A DNA stretch of 64,000 bases from Eriocheir sinensis (Eukaryota; Arthropoda; Malacostraca; Decapoda; Varunidae). The stretch is taken from positions 1,992,684 through 2,056,683 of the forward strand of contig NC_066544.1 in assembly GCF_024679095.1 (NCBI RefSeq), in the 5' to 3' direction. A model generated the notes under the pieces. The model was given only the letters and a program-made list of their open reading frames with translations. It did no database searches and was not told the DNA's origin. The number at the start of each line of letters is the position of its first letter. Within the stretch, counting starts at the first letter, position 1. Shown here piece by piece: positions 1 through 10,945 of this stretch. A program made the translations under genes and the position numbers.

Positions 1-621
1 CAAACTGATTCTGAATCGATATTAGTTTTGACTGAATTGTTAACAGAACATTTAAGTGAGTCTTTAACATATAGTGCAACTCCACCCTGCCTTCTTCCCT
101 TTCTATCTTTGTGAAACATCTGATAACCCGTTATTTCAAATTCCATGTCTCAGTGATCGCTATTATGTCAAAAATTTATACACAAGCTTTCCCTCTCAGT
201 AAGTCTATCTTATTTCGGAGGCTCCTGCTGTTAGTATAGAAGATCCTTAGCCCGCCCTCTGTTACTCTCCTATAATTACTACTTAGCTGCCTGGTTATAT
301 TTTGAGTTAGATGTCATCTCCCATTACTCCTCCCCCCTTCATCTATACTAAAAAATCCCTCAGGGTACTAAGTGCTCGCTCAAGGTAGTCTGAAAGAGCC
401 TCAACACCCTTGAACGTTGAGTGTATCCCGTCCTGGGCGTAGTGGGCGTCATTGCCAAAGAAGAGGTCCCAGTTGTCAACGAACAGCCATCCATTGCGCT
501 CGCAGTGAGCTGCTCGTCTGCTGTTCACTGCTATCGCCCTGGACAGCCATCCATCGCCAAAGCCCCTCCTTGGCAGGACGCCACACACTACTGGCGACCT
601 TTGAGATCCAGGGCTATTCAT
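1..621 (-). pseudogene. CR1-like LINE fragment: ORF1 SGNH-hydrolase end and ORF2 endonuclease start
   Basis: On the minus strand, 621-343 encodes a GVLPRRGFGDGWLSRAIAV stretch followed by NGWLFVDNWDLFFG and a YAQDGIHST block, the C-terminal part of the SGNH-hydrolase domain found in ORF1 proteins of CR1-type LINEs. Further along the same strand (about 290-1) frames read YTNSRSLRNKIDLLRG, IIAITETW and GGVALYVKDSLKC, the first motifs of an apurinic-type endonuclease (ORF2). Stops and frame changes interrupt both parts, so it is a dead copy. It runs off the left edge of the window. It may belong to the same family as the LINE at 2710-3890. Family assignment rests on recalled motifs. Confidence 0.7.
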
Positions 622-670
622 AAAACATTCGGGGCTATAGCCCCAAAAGCCCAGCCCTAACTACACCACT

Positions 671-1268
671 GGGAACTAGTACACGATTCTAGGCTGGAGG
701 CTGCAGACCACTTAACCTTAGACCTCGCTATCATTTCTGATTGGGGCAGAAGGAAATTGGTGTCCTTCAATTCCTCAAAAACTCAATTTCTCCTCCTATC
801 ATTCCAACATAATCTTCCAAACAAATATCCCTTATTCTCTGACAACACTCAGCTGTCATCTTCTTCTACACTGAAAATCCTCGATCTATTCTTTACTTAA
901 AATCTGAACTGGAAATCTCCTATCTCCTCTCTTGCTAAATCAGTTTCCTCAAAGTTGGGCATTCTGAACTGTCTCCACCATTTTTTTCCCCTCTCAGATG
1001 CTGTCCATATGCAAGGGCCTTGTCTGCTCTTGAATGGAGTATGCATCTAATGTTTGGGGGGGGGGTCCACACACACAGCTCTTTTGGACAGAATAATGTC
1101 AAAGACTCTTCATCTTGTCAACTTCCCTCTTCTTACTGAGACTCTTCTACAACTGAAATTCAGCCTCTCTTTCTTCCTTCTATTGATATTTTCATATTGT
1201 TTGCTCTTTTGAACCTGATAACTGCAAGCCTCCACCCATCCCACGGTCCCGCTGCACTCCCCTGCCAT
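671..1268 (+). pseudogene. Jockey-type LINE, C-terminal reverse-transcriptase fragment
   Basis: This stretch parallels 13240-14100: both read a FN(A/S)S(E/K)TQFL block, then a LNILGLSL-like block and an MEYAS(N/H)VW block, which are post-catalytic parts of a Jockey-type reverse transcriptase. It has several stops and frame changes and no intact ORF. Unlike the copy at 11.5-14.3 kb it lacks the SINE insertion, so it shows the uninterrupted form of that site near 985-1000. It abuts an RTE-like fragment at about 1270. Confidence 0.65.
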
Positions 1269-1274
1269 TCTTAG

Positions 1275-1912
1275 GCCTTTTGACGTATGTTGTGACTATA
1301 TTGAAGTCACCATAAGTTTCACATACCTTGCTAGGGCAGTGCTTGACAATGGTGGGTCTTACCAGGAAATCATGACAGATTAGCCTAGTCCATAGTGTTA
1401 TGGACTTGCTCAACATGAGTATATGGCATTGTTGATATCTATGCAGGCTGACAAAAATTTGAATCTTTAAATTGCTTGTGCTCCCTGTCTCCCTGAATGG
1501 CTATGAGACATGGAGACTGAATAGTGACAAAGAGAAGTGTCGATGCCTGTGGTATCAAGTGCCTTCACAGGATTATGGGGTATTGCTGGGATGACTTTAT
1601 GCTGAACCAGCGACTACTTCATGAAACTGAATCGAGGACTATTACTAGATTAGTCCATCCAACTCTGGCTACACGGCATGTGGCACACTTCCTAAACATC
1701 GATCCTGTTTATAGAGTTGTTTATGTATGAGACAACCATGAGTATTGGAGATCAAGGGGATATTCAAGTAATTCATGGCTGGGGCAAACTGATTGATCTT
1801 GCAGAGCGGCTTGGAATGGGAAGGGTAAAGGGTAAGTCCGTCGGGGGTGGAGGCAACGAGTGAAAGAAGTGATGCGCCCCCTGGCATATGTTCCATGTTA
1901 GTTAGTTAGTTC
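1275..1912 (+). pseudogene. RTE-like LINE 3' end with (TTAG)n tail
   Basis: Translation in broken frames gives a SFTYLARAVLDNGGSYQE block, LCLNGYETWRLN-like and GIKCLHRIMGYCWDDFMLNQ blocks, then a degraded R-rich tail. These are the C-terminal motifs of a non-LTR retrotransposon that also occurs, inverted, at 6710-7785. The 3' end is a short TTAG repeat at about 1897-1910. The reading frame is broken several times. Confidence 0.65.
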
Positions 1913-2303
1913 ATTCTTTTATCCTTTTGGTGGTTAACTCTGGAAGTCTTCCTTCATTTGTATTTCCTTCTGTCTATGACTTGAAGTCAGCAACAACTAA
2001 GTGGCGTGATGTCTTGTTAATTAAAAAAATAGAGGTCATAGGCATTTCTGTCAAATACAATGACATTAAGAAGCTCAGGAAAATTTCTCTATGCATTGTA
2101 GAGTTCATGATTGCAACTAGTTTTATGTGTGTTGTTCTTGTTAAATGACAAAATGGTAAATATGGTGGGTTCAACTGCCCCTGCCCCTCTTCCTTCGTCA
2201 GCAGAGCAACCCACCAGTAAGGTAGTATGGATAAACTGTATTTTTTCCTCTATTTGTTGTGTTACAAATAAAGAACATTGAAACATTCCCTCTGTTTAAC
2301 AAA
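1913..2303. other. AT-rich spacer, no gene seen
   Basis: No ORF with codon-like structure, no splice-bounded exon and no repeat boundary was recognised here. It is probably intron of the minus-strand host gene or old repeat. Confidence 0.4.
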
Positions 2304-2307
2304 TTAA

Positions 2308-4351
2308 CCCCTTAAGGGCGGGTGATGGGTATTTCCGGTTGCCAGGTTAAGAGCGGGTGACAAGTTTTTCTGGTCTGCCTTTTTCCGCCGTAATTTTGAA
2401 GTTTGCGTGGGGATTTATAGGTCAGCGTAACTCCTAGGCTGCCTCACAACTCTTCTATGCCATTTTCAGTGTTTCTGTGACTGTAACAATGGCAGGAGGA
2501 AAGTTTTTTGTATCTTCTTGTATCATCTGATTCCACGCCCGAGTGTCCACAGACAGCAATCTCGACTCTTCATATGCCTCCTCTTACTCCCAAAAGAGCT
2601 CTCAGTGTGAGCTCAATTGGGAGAGCTGAAAGTGACTTCTTCAAGCTTCAAAAGTAGTGTTAGTGGTGAAGACAGTGATAGCAACAGCATTGAACTCCAA
2701 CCCCTTGTCTTATAAGGACATAAGAACATAAGAACGTAGGAGTCTGCAAGAGGCAGGTAGGCCTGTACAAGGCAGCTCCTTTGAACCAAAGCTCCCGTGT
2801 ATCCAACCCCACCTAATATTGCTGTCCATGAATTTATCTAATCTATTTTTGAATGTGACAATTGTATTGACACTCACCACATGACTGCTAAGCCTATTCC
2901 ACTCATCCACAACCCTGTTAGTAAACCAATTTTTGCCTATGTCCATGTTGAATCTGAATTTATCCAGTTTAAACCCATTACTTTGTGTCCTACCTGGTTC
3001 TCTTAGCAACAAAACCTTATGAATATCTCCCTTATTAAAGCCCTTCATCCATTTATAAACCTCGATCATGTCTCCACGCACCCTTCGCCTTTCTAGAGAA
3101 TGCAAGTTTAACTGTTTGAGTCTTTCCTCGTATGGCAAGTTTCTCAACCCCTGAATCATCTTAGTCATCCTCCTCTGCACTGATTCTAACATTTTGATAT
3201 CCATTCGATAGTAAGGTGACCAGAACTGAACCGCATAGTCAAGATGAGGTCTAATTAATGCTAAATATAGTTTGAGGAAGACTTCGGCGCTTCTGTTGCT
3301 TACACTCCTTAAAATAAATCTCAGTACCCTATTTGCTCGATTTCTAGCTTGAATGCATTGTGCCCTTGGACGGAGATCAGAGCTCACTAAGACCCCTAAA
3401 TCTCTCTCGCACCCAGACCTGCTTATGAGAGTGTCATTTAAGCAATAGTTATGTGAGGGGTTGTTCCAACCTACACTCAGAATACTGCACTTCCCTACAC
3501 TGAACTCCATCTGCCATTTATCTGCCCAGTCATACAATCTGTTTAGTTCATCCTGGAGAATACTAGTGTCCTGATCCGACTCAATTACTCTACCAATCTT
3601 GGTATCATCTGCAAACTTACTGACATCACTACTAATTCCTGTATCTGAGTCATTGATATAAATAATAAACAAAAGTGGACCTAATACCGAACCTTGTGGG
3701 ACCCCACTCGTAACACATCCCCAGTCAGATCTTTTACCATTGATTTGCACTCTTTGCTTCCTATTGCTAAGCCACGCCTTGACCCAGTTCAAAACTTTAC
3801 CCTCTACTCCGTGAGCCTGTAATTTAAGCAACAGTCGTTGGTGAGGAACTTTGTCAAACGCTTTACTAAAATCAAGATAGAAGGAAGGCTGAGCCCCTCT
3901 TATTGTGCAACCTTGCTTTGGTGGCCATTCTGAAGATCAATCTCATTATGGTGATGGTGGAAGTGATACTAAGGCCCCTGAGGATGCATCCTACCACTCT
4001 TTAGGGTTATCAAGTTAAGGAAATGAGGGTAATGAAGGGGATTTGTAGTGGGGTCAAGTGCATGGAGGGGGAGGTCCGTTAGCTACACCGCGCCAAGCAC
4101 AACCTACGCAGCGCTGCGAACACACACATGCTGAGCTAAAAGTTACTGTACTTCTTCACATCACCATGGAAACACCACATGACGTAGAGACTTTAGGAAG
4201 GATGGATAAAGCAAATGCTCATCAATTCAAAGCTACTAGCTTCGGGAAAGCCTTGAAATTGATAATGGAAAGTAAGCAATTTTTGGAAAAATGTCAGAAC
4301 ATTGCTGTATGGGGAGAACTGATTTCACATTACACCCCCACCCTTCAGGGG
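2308..4351. mobile_element. piggyBac-like TTAA element interrupted by a CR1-like LINE
   Basis: The element is flanked by TTAA at 2304-2307 and 4352-4355. The ends are inverted: CCCCTTAAGGGCGGGTG on the left, and CCCCTGAAGGGTGGGGGTG on the complement of the right. TTAA duplication with ends beginning CCC and finishing GGG is the signature of the piggyBac superfamily. About 1.2 kb of the interior is a minus-strand LINE (2710-3890), so the element was about 0.86 kb before that insertion. Acid-rich remnants (for example a GEDSDSNSIE block before the LINE) resemble the acidic N-terminus of piggyBac transposases, but no catalytic region remains. Confidence 0.7.
2710..3890 (-). pseudogene. CR1-like LINE reverse transcriptase, 5'-truncated copy
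   Basis: Reading on the minus strand from about 3887, the frame is open for almost 1.2 kb: YLDFSKAFDKVPH, then SGVPQGSVLGPLLF (RT finger/palm), KFADDTKIG (the FADD catalytic motif), DLGVLVSSDLRP, RNRANRVLRFI, and an ERRRVRGDMIEVYKWMKG C-terminal block. The frame opens inside the YLDFSKAF motif with no start codon, so the copy is truncated at its 5' end. The 3' end carries tandem octamers (TTCTTATG) at about 2718-2738, as in CR1 elements. It sits inside the TTAA-flanked element at 2308-4351. The RT part is unusually intact, suggesting a recent insertion. Confidence 0.85.
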
Positions 4352-4375
4352 TTAAAGGTATAAAATAAACAAATA

Positions 4376-5375
4376 CAGTCGAGTCGCGTATGGCGCGGTT
4401 AATTGTTTCTGAGTAATGGCCGTGCCATAGGAAACCGCGTCATAGGAATAACTAAACCTATGGAGAAAATACAATTTGGTTCTGGCCCTTGCCCTTTTGC
4501 CCCACACACACACCCCTTTTTTTTTCGTTCGTTCTAGCCCGAGTGCACCGGTAGGCATTATTTGACGTCACTGCTATGGTAGTGGCGTCTCACTGGCAGG
4601 AAAATGGCATCCGCTGCTCTCTCTCTAGCTGTTCTAGCAGCAAAATGGCGTCCGTTGATCTTCTTGACGACGTTTAAACATCCATCACTAGCTGTTCTGG
4701 CCGACGAGCTCCTTGCAACAGAGGATGAAAAGGAAGCTGCAGTGGTTATGGTGGCACAGAGAGGTGAAATTCAATGGAAGCACTTATATGTGTTTGTTTG
4801 GGCCGCCATATTTGCTGATGATGTCATCACAGCATGGAGGCGCTCCACCTCTCCAAACTGAGCTGCAGCGAGGGGTCTGAATTGACAACTCGTGCTGCGG
4901 TGTCACAGGTTTGAGAGCACACAGATCGGTCTGTGCAGCCTGAGTTGCTCTCTCAAACGCAACCCTGGGGTGCTTTTGAGAAAGCAACTCGGGCCGCCCC
5001 GGGCGCCAAGACTACCCGGACCCCTCTATCAAATGCTTTTGTGCGCCTCTCAGTTAAGCCTCATTGTTGCTATGGTAACGGCGTCTCACTGGCAGCAAAA
5101 TGACGTCCGCTGATCTTCGTGAGGACGTTTACTAGCTGTTCTGGCAGCAAAATGGCGTCCGCTGATCCTCCTGAGCTTGGGCTGCGGCGTCACGTGTTTG
5201 AGAGGACCCGGGGCGGTCCGGGCGCCCCGAATCGTTCTCTCAAATGCACCACAGGGGAGACCACGAATCGCGTCATAGATGGTTTTACCCACGTGATCTG
5301 AACATACGGTTCTGAAACCATACTGCATCATAGGAAACCGCGCCTTACAAATCCGCATCATATGTGACTTGACTA
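4376..5375. mobile_element. TA-flanked TIR element, family CAGTCGAGTCGCGTATGG
   Basis: The left end is CAGTCGAGTCGCGTATGGC preceded by TA. The right end, complemented, is AGTCAAGTCACATATG, a diverged copy. Related single ends occur at 16382 and 20466. Length is 1.0 kb. The interior carries a gene-like module (about 4575-5160) with CAAAATGG start contexts, also found at 39890-40310 and 49515-50145 and related to the 51-bp minisatellite. It is probably a non-autonomous pogo/Tigger-type element. Confidence 0.6.
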
Positions 5376-5649
5376 TTAATATTTTTTATAATTTAAAAAA
5401 AAATTCTTGGGTCAAGGAGGTAATCAGGAATGTAACATGCCCCTCCCCTATTTCCAGGGAAAACTGGTTCATTATTTGACATGTCACTATTCTATTTTCA
5501 TTGGAACACAACTTTGTCAAATCATGGGGGTTGCATGTACTAGGCAACATCTTTCAAGTGATGCTTTATAACCTGTCAATTATATTTACATACTTAAAAA
5601 AAAAATAACCCTAAAAAAACTAGTGATATCTTTGAAACAAGGTTGATTT

Positions 5650-5682
<33 letters not shown>

Positions 5683-5712
5683 TATTGACCTTTGACACCA
5701 AAGTGTACTCAC
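5376..5712. other. AT-rich intron sequence with a poly-A run
   Basis: Nothing gene-like was seen. An A-run of about 27 bases lies at 5655-5681. The last bases (5703-5712) are the reverse complement of the splice donor of the host-gene exon at 5713-5909. Confidence 0.5.
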
Positions 5713-5909
5713 CTGAGGGTTTGCCTTAGAAGTGCAGTTGATGATAGGATGAAGTCGAGGGTGCCTGGAAAGTGCTTGTGCTGCCCTCACACGAGTCTGC
5801 AGGTGGGTGCGTGGGGAGGTGATGAGGGCCAAGAGGTGGTTGAGGTGTAGGCGCAAGATGTCTTGGCAGCCCCACAGCACACGCTCCCACCCACACCGCT
5901 CACTGTTAC
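5713..5909 (-). CDS. Host gene 1 exon (most downstream recognised)
   Basis: On the minus strand an acceptor (GGACAG) precedes position 5909 and a strong donor (CAG|GTGAGTAC) follows 5713. The exon is 197 bases: two bases completing a codon, then 65 codons. It reads NSERCGWERVLWGCQDILRL, then a leucine-rich LNHLLALITSPR block, and ends in NCTSKANPQ. Helical, leucine-rich composition suggests a HEAT/ARM-type protein. Its starting phase matches the end of the exon at 6126-6233. A further downstream exon must exist because a donor follows; none was recognised before position 1. Gene identity unknown. Confidence 0.75.
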
Positions 5910-6125
5910 CTGTCCAACACAAACACACCTCATATGACTTCCTTGCTTAGGGAGTGCATGAGTTAAAGTGAAATAACCTTCTTACTTTCACTCTGATTCA
6001 AGCATTAACTTGAAAACTACAAAAAAAAATTAATCAAATCCTCTGCTTTTCTTTTACTTTTTTATCTTCCCCTCAACAAGTATCATTTAGTGTGCTCCCC
6101 AAACAATGATAGATCTGATCAGAAC

Positions 6126-6233
6126 CTTTGCGCTGGGTGATGGTAGCAGCAGCAGACAGCAACAAATCTAGTAGGAAGAGGCTGAAGGTCTCAGAGGCTG
6201 AGGCAGACGGCAAGGCACATGCCACAGACTCCA
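6126..6233 (-). CDS. Host gene 1 exon
   Basis: This is a 108-base minus-strand exon between acceptor GGTCATCAG and donor AAAG|GTTCTG (the donor is weak). It codes for VESVACALPSASASETFSLF, then LLDLLLSAAATITQRK. The start phase (needs one base) fits the end of the exon at 15323-15486, and its end phase (one base) fits the exon at 5713-5909. That double phase match is the main support. A short 216-base intron separates it from the next exon. Confidence 0.65.
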
Positions 6234-6705
6234 CTGATGACCAAGCTATTGGGTGTCATAAAAGGCATTATTAGTATCTTCCCTGATAATACTCTCTCTC
6301 TCTCTTTCTCTCTCTCTTCAGTGCTTCAGTGGAACAAAAAAAATATAAAAAATAAACTCAACTGCCAATTCCTTTACCTTAAATTTGCAAAGGCAGAAAT
6401 GCAACATCTCAGTGGCCATTTTATATTCCACTTAGGTTTAAAGACTGCACCAATTTTCAACAAAGTTGTATGAGAATGAATGATCTCCCAGTTTCAGTGA
6501 TACAGTGCAATACAACTGATGAATTTAAAGTCTACCATATTTATTGGCATATAGGACACATCTTCTTACTCATAATATGCACCCTCTTTTACAAGGATAT
6601 TTTGAGAGATTTTTTTTTACTGTTTCCTCATAATTTATTTTCAATTATTTTAAATTAGTTTTGAAGGGGAAAACAGAACTTGGTGCATGTAAATAAAGTA
6701 TGTAC
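6234..6705. other. Intron sequence, no feature recognised
   Basis: AT-rich with a short CT tract near 6290-6320. No coding region is supported; open frames here lack motif content. Confidence 0.4.
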
Positions 6706-6709
6706 TGAG

Positions 6710-7785
6710 CTAACTAACTAACTAACTAACAGGGAGCATACCTCAGGAGGTGCATTGTTTCATTCACCCACTGACTCCACCTCAGACGGTCAACACTGGC
6801 AAGCCTCCACATAGCTATCCTTCCCGATCTAAGTCCCTTCAAGGATAGATCGACTTGTCCTAGGAATGAGTTGCGTGGACATATCCTTCGTCTCCTCCAC
6901 TCATGATCGTCTCGCACAGAAACAACCCTATAAGTCTTTGATTCAGTTTCATCATAAAGCCACTGGTTTGACACAAAGTCATTCCAGCAATACCCCATGA
7001 TCCTACAAAGGCACCTGGTGCCAAAGGAATTGACACACCTCTCAAGTCTCTATTCAGTCTCCATGTCTCAAAGCCATACAGTAAGACAGGGAGCAAAAGT
7101 GACAAAAAAGATTTGAATCTCTGTCTGCTTGTATAGATATCAACAATGCCATATACTCATGTTGAGTGAGTCCATAACACAGTGGCTCAGACCAATCCGT
7201 TGAGTGTCTTCCTGGTAAGATCCACCATTACTATGCACCATGCTACCATGGTATGTGAAACTTTTGGTAACCTCAATGTTCTCACCACATGCATTAACAG
7301 TCTGAACTGTATCATCTAGTAAACCTCCTAACAACTGGACCTTGGTTTGGGCCCAGGAGACCTTTGGTTCCAGTGCCTTCTCCTCCTCATGCAGTACTTC
7401 AAGAGCCATCACCAGGATCTCTAACATTTTGCGAGAAGTACAGCATCATCAGCAAAAACAAGGTCAGTGACCTTGATGATGTTGACATATGCTACACAAC
7501 GACTTTGGTCAGTGATTTTGCCTAATACCTAGTTCATGCATGTATTGAAAAAAGATGGAACAAGGATGCACTCTTGCCTCACTCGAGAATTAAGAAGGAA
7601 GAAGCTGGAAACACCTCCCCCACACTTCATGACACTCTCGATCCCAGAGTAAAGGTCAATTATCAGGTCAAAAATCCTTGCAGGAATCCCACAGATTCAC
7701 AAAATGTCCCAGACAACCCCATGATACACAGTCAAAGGCTTTCTTGAGAGCGTCAGAGGCTGCAAATAGTGTGAGGGCAACTACC
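6710..7785 (-). pseudogene. RTE-like LINE, 3' half, with (TTAG)n tail
   Basis: On the minus strand, broken frames give a CILVPSFFNTCMN block, VFADDAVLLA (RT catalytic FADD), EEKALEPKVSWAQTKVQ, a GENIEVTKSFTYHGSMVH block, then LLPVLLYGFETW, MGYCWNDFVSNQ and a GQVD...DRLRWSQWV tail. The element ends in tandem TTAG at about 6711-6730. The upstream part of the same copy lies at 10438-10725; the two are separated by the 2.65-kb long-TIR element at 7784-10437. Several frameshifts make it inactive. Confidence 0.75.
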
Positions 7786-8825
7786 ACCTGGACGAGGCAA
7801 ATGAAATACACACGCTCGCTGCTTGTCTGCCTCAAGCCGTTCGACGCCTAGGACGAACAAACCACCGAGGCGAGGTGAACGACCTGCACACGCTCACTGC
7901 TCGTCCGCATCAAGCCGTTCGATGCCTCGGATGAACAAACCACCGAGGCCTCTTAACCCGCTGTGGGAGGCGACTTGGTGGGTGGCCAGCGCATTCCTTG
8001 CCAGACAGAAGCTGAGCCTCGTCCTGAACACTTGATTCTGCTCTGGTTCCAGCTCTGCTCTCATTCGGGTTTCCTCAGAACCATGGGCTTGTTCTGGGTT
8101 CCCTTACCTCTCCTCTCCACGCCCTGACTCCCGTTACTGCCGTGACCCTGACGCCCCTTCTCCTCCTGCACCTCCCTCGTCCACCACATCTACATCACTT
8201 AGAGGATGAAGCTGTGCTGCCTCGTCCCTGCCACACCTAGTACTCAACGAGTGATCGGGTAAACAATTTATCAGCACAAGGTCTGAAAAAATGTGCTATG
8301 GCAGCACCAATGAATTCTACTGTGGGTGTGCAACAGCCACAAAAAGAACGGTGAAGGATTAAACACTCACTTCCGGGCCGCAGACAGCAAGTGGCGCGCA
8401 AAGGCGACTTAACAAGGCAAACCTTCTGATTAGCAGTTGACCCAATCCTGGTGAGGGCACCACATGTCAAGGTTCCAAGTTGGGTGCTGCAATCGGAAGG
8501 TATGAACACAAAAACAAGAGAAATAGTTAGACACCAATTTACTTTATAAAAAGTAAACAACCCCATACAGCCTCACAAAACCGTAAGTCTCCAACGGGAA
8601 AGCTTCAGCACGCTGGACTCAGCGATGAATCTTTGCATGGCTTCTTCCTCTTCTTGCACCTCCCTCGTCCACCACGTCTACACCACTTAGAGGACGAAGC
8701 TGTGGTGCCTCGTCCCTGCCACAACTAGGACGCAGGACGCAAGAAGAGGAAGAAGCCGTGCGAAGGTTCATCGTTGAGTCCGGCGTGTTGAAGGTCCCTG
8801 TTGGATACTTCCAGTTTTGTGTTTA

Positions 8826-9840
8826 CAGTAATCCCTCGTTTATTGCGGGGGTTAGGTTCCAGAGCCCCCCGCGATAGGCGAAAATCCGCGAAGTAGCGAC
8901 CTATTATTTTATTATTTATATACTTTATGTATTATATTTTATATATATTATTTATATAAGCACGCATATCTCTGTGAATCTCGCCTCAGCCCATGTGAAC
9001 AAGGTCACCAAACCACTAGTTTCTCGAGAAATTCAAAGTAGGCTACATTTCACGGGAAATTCATCGAAATTCTAGTCAGAATCTCAGTCACCAACATGTC
9101 GGTTACTCGTGTGGTCGGTAAGTTGTGGTCACAAGAAGAAGAAGAGCGTATCAGCTGTTCAGTTCAGTAGCTCTTGACGTGTTTATTCCAGTACCGCAAA
9201 GAGCTCATGAAACTAGATAAGCTTGTAGTAATCATGTTGAGCAAGTTTAGGACTTGAGTCTTGTTCAAGTGCAGTCATTGCCTCATCCTGTCTGGGTCCT
9301 CACTGCCAACTTCTCGAGCATTTAACGGTACCAAGCTGTAACACACTCTCCCTTTGTCTCCGAGCTAACCACTCACGAACTAACAAATGCTACGGTCGCT
9401 GAGCCAATCAGCGCCCAGGATAAAGAACACAGTGCTCTGGTTGGTCGCCTCCCATCCATCAGCCAATAGTGTGCCGTGTACGATCACACGTGGGCAAACT
9501 AACTCAAGCGGAAGCAGCCGTAGCTGTATTTTACATACGTCCGAGTCTTTGTCTACTCATCTGCTGTACGCTACGTATTTTATTTCAATTCAATATTCTT
9601 TTAATATGTTCGTATTAATATTTTCTTATTTATTTTTTACTGTTTACAATTTTTTAGGATAGAAAATGCTTCTTTTACTGCAAAATGAGTAAATTAATAA
9701 ATATATTAAAATACCTCTATACCGCAAAATCCCGCGATATAGCAAAAAATCCGCGATACGAAACTAAATATTTACAATTTAAAAATCCGCGATATAGCGA
9801 GACCACGATAAGTGAACCGCGATATGGCGAGGGATTACTG
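8826..9840. mobile_element. TA-inserting TIR element, family CAGTAATCCCTCG, complete 1015 bp
   Basis: It starts CAGTAATCCCTCGTTTATTG after TA (8824-8825) and ends in GCGAGGGATTACTG before TA (9841-9842). The two ends differ internally: the left has GGGGGTTAGGTTCCAG, the right repeats the word ATCGCGG several times. A complete inverted copy of 1021 bp lies at 58321-59341. The GGTTCCAG-containing end and TA duplication resemble Tigger/pogo elements (established for Tigger1). There is no transposase ORF, so it is non-autonomous. Confidence 0.75.
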
Positions 9841-9842
9841 TA

Positions 9843-9937
9843 CTTTCTATAAAGTAAATTGGTGTCTAACCATTTCCCTTGTATGAACACAAAACAAGAG
9901 AAATGGTAAGACACCAATTTACTTTATAGAAAGTAAA
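9843..9937. repeat. Imperfect hairpin next to the TA element
   Basis: The sequence CTTTCTATAAAGTAAATTGG at 9843 returns inverted about 60 bases on (ending near 9937), with arms of about 35 bases and only a few mismatches. A related direct copy lies near 8520-8570. It belongs to the interior of the long-TIR element. Confidence 0.6.
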
Positions 9938-10437
9938 CAACCCCAAACAGCCTCACAAAACTGGAAGTCTCCGACGGGGACCTTCAGCACGTCGGACACA
10001 GCGACGAACCTTTGCACAGCTTCTTCCTTTTCTTGCATCCCGCGTCCTAGGTGTGGCAGTGACGAGGCAACACAGTTTCGTCCTTGAAGTTGTGTAGACG
10101 TGGTGGACGAGGGAGGCGCAGGAGTAGAAGGTGCGTCAGGGTCATGGCAGTAGCGGGAGTCAGGGTGTGGAGAGGAGAGAGATAAGGGCACCCAGAACAA
10201 GCCCACGGTTGTGAGAAAACCCGAATGAGAGGAGAGCTGGAGCCAGAGCAGAATCAAGTGTTAAAGACGAGGCTCAGCTTCTGTCTGCCGAGGAATGCGC
10301 TGGCCACCCACCAAGTCACCTCTCACTGCGGGTTAAGAGGCCTCGGTGGTTTGTTCATCCGAGGCGTTGAACGGCTTGATGCGGACGAGCAGCGAGCGTG
10401 TGCATGTCGTTCGCCTCATCCAGGTGGTGTTGCCCTT

Positions 10438-10725
10438 GCATGTAGCCCCTGATGAAACTCAAGTTAGTGTTCCACAAAGATGCGAAGTGCTAGGATCTGT
10501 CAATTGTTGACATACTGAATATGGACCCAGATTGCTCAGGTCTCTGAAACTTTAGCAGATGAGGTTGAATTTGCATCAGCAGCAGATGAGCAAGAACTTT
10601 GCCTGGCAAACTAAGAAGTGTAATGCCATGGCAATTGTTGCAGTCCTGTAGGTTCCCTTCCCTTTTCTAGATAGAGACAAACAGCCTCCTATTCCAGTCA
10701 GTAAAAATAACTAAAAAAGTTCATT
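10438..10725 (-). pseudogene. RTE-like LINE reverse transcriptase, 5' fragment of the split copy
   Basis: The minus strand reads NLQDCNNCHGITLLSLPGKV, then LAHLLLMQIQPHLLKFQRPE and a STIDRS block, the early RT motifs that precede the FADD region found at 6710-7785. The split lies just upstream of the KKAFD motif. An in-frame stop and frame shifts are present. Confidence 0.65.
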
Positions 10726-10943
10726 ACAGTAATCCCTCGCCATATCGTGGTTCACTTATTGCGGTCTTGCTGTATCGCGGATTTTTAAATTGTATCGTAT
10801 CGCGGATTTTTCGCTATATCGCGGGATTTTGTGGTTTATAGGTATTTTGATTTTGCGGTTTATAGGTATCTTTATATATTTATTATTTCAAATATTTTTG
10901 CAGTAAAAAAAGCATTTTCTAGCCTAAAAAATGAAAAACGATA
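10726..10943. mobile_element. One end of a CAGTAATCCCTCG-family element
   Basis: Preceded by TA, it begins CAGTAATCCCTCGCCATATC and carries repeats of the ATCGCGG word, matching the right end of 8826-9840 in inverse. It stops at about 10944, where a different end (CAGTACGGTCTCCAAGTTTG) begins after TA. The partner end is not seen. Confidence 0.6.
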
Positions 10944-10945
10944 TA

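Larger units (their letters stand above)
7784..10437. mobile_element. Long-TIR (about 450 bp) element inserted in the RTE-like LINE
   Basis: The stretch 7784-8235 recurs inverted at 9990-10437, beginning ACCACCTGGACGAGGC on the left and ACCACCTGGATGAGGC on the complement of the right; a GGGCAAC heptamer just outside is also inverted. Shared blocks include GCCGTTCGAYGCCT and AACAAACCACCGAGGC. The interior contains further inverted and direct copies (8520-8640 versus 9890-10030) and a complete TA-inserting element (8826-9840). No transposase was found. No clear target-site duplication was seen, so superfamily is unassigned. Confidence 0.6.

Noticed and set aside
5655..5681. Poly-A run as a processed pseudogene tail
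   Set aside because: No coding sequence or target duplication next to it.
6711..6730. (TTAG)n as telomeric repeat (also 1897-1910)
   Set aside because: The arthropod telomere unit is TTAGG; here TTAG ends two copies of the same LINE, so it is a tail.
7823..8566. ORFs in the long TIR at 7.8-8.5 kb and 9.9-10.4 kb
   Set aside because: The same text appears inverted at the other end and no protein motif is seen.
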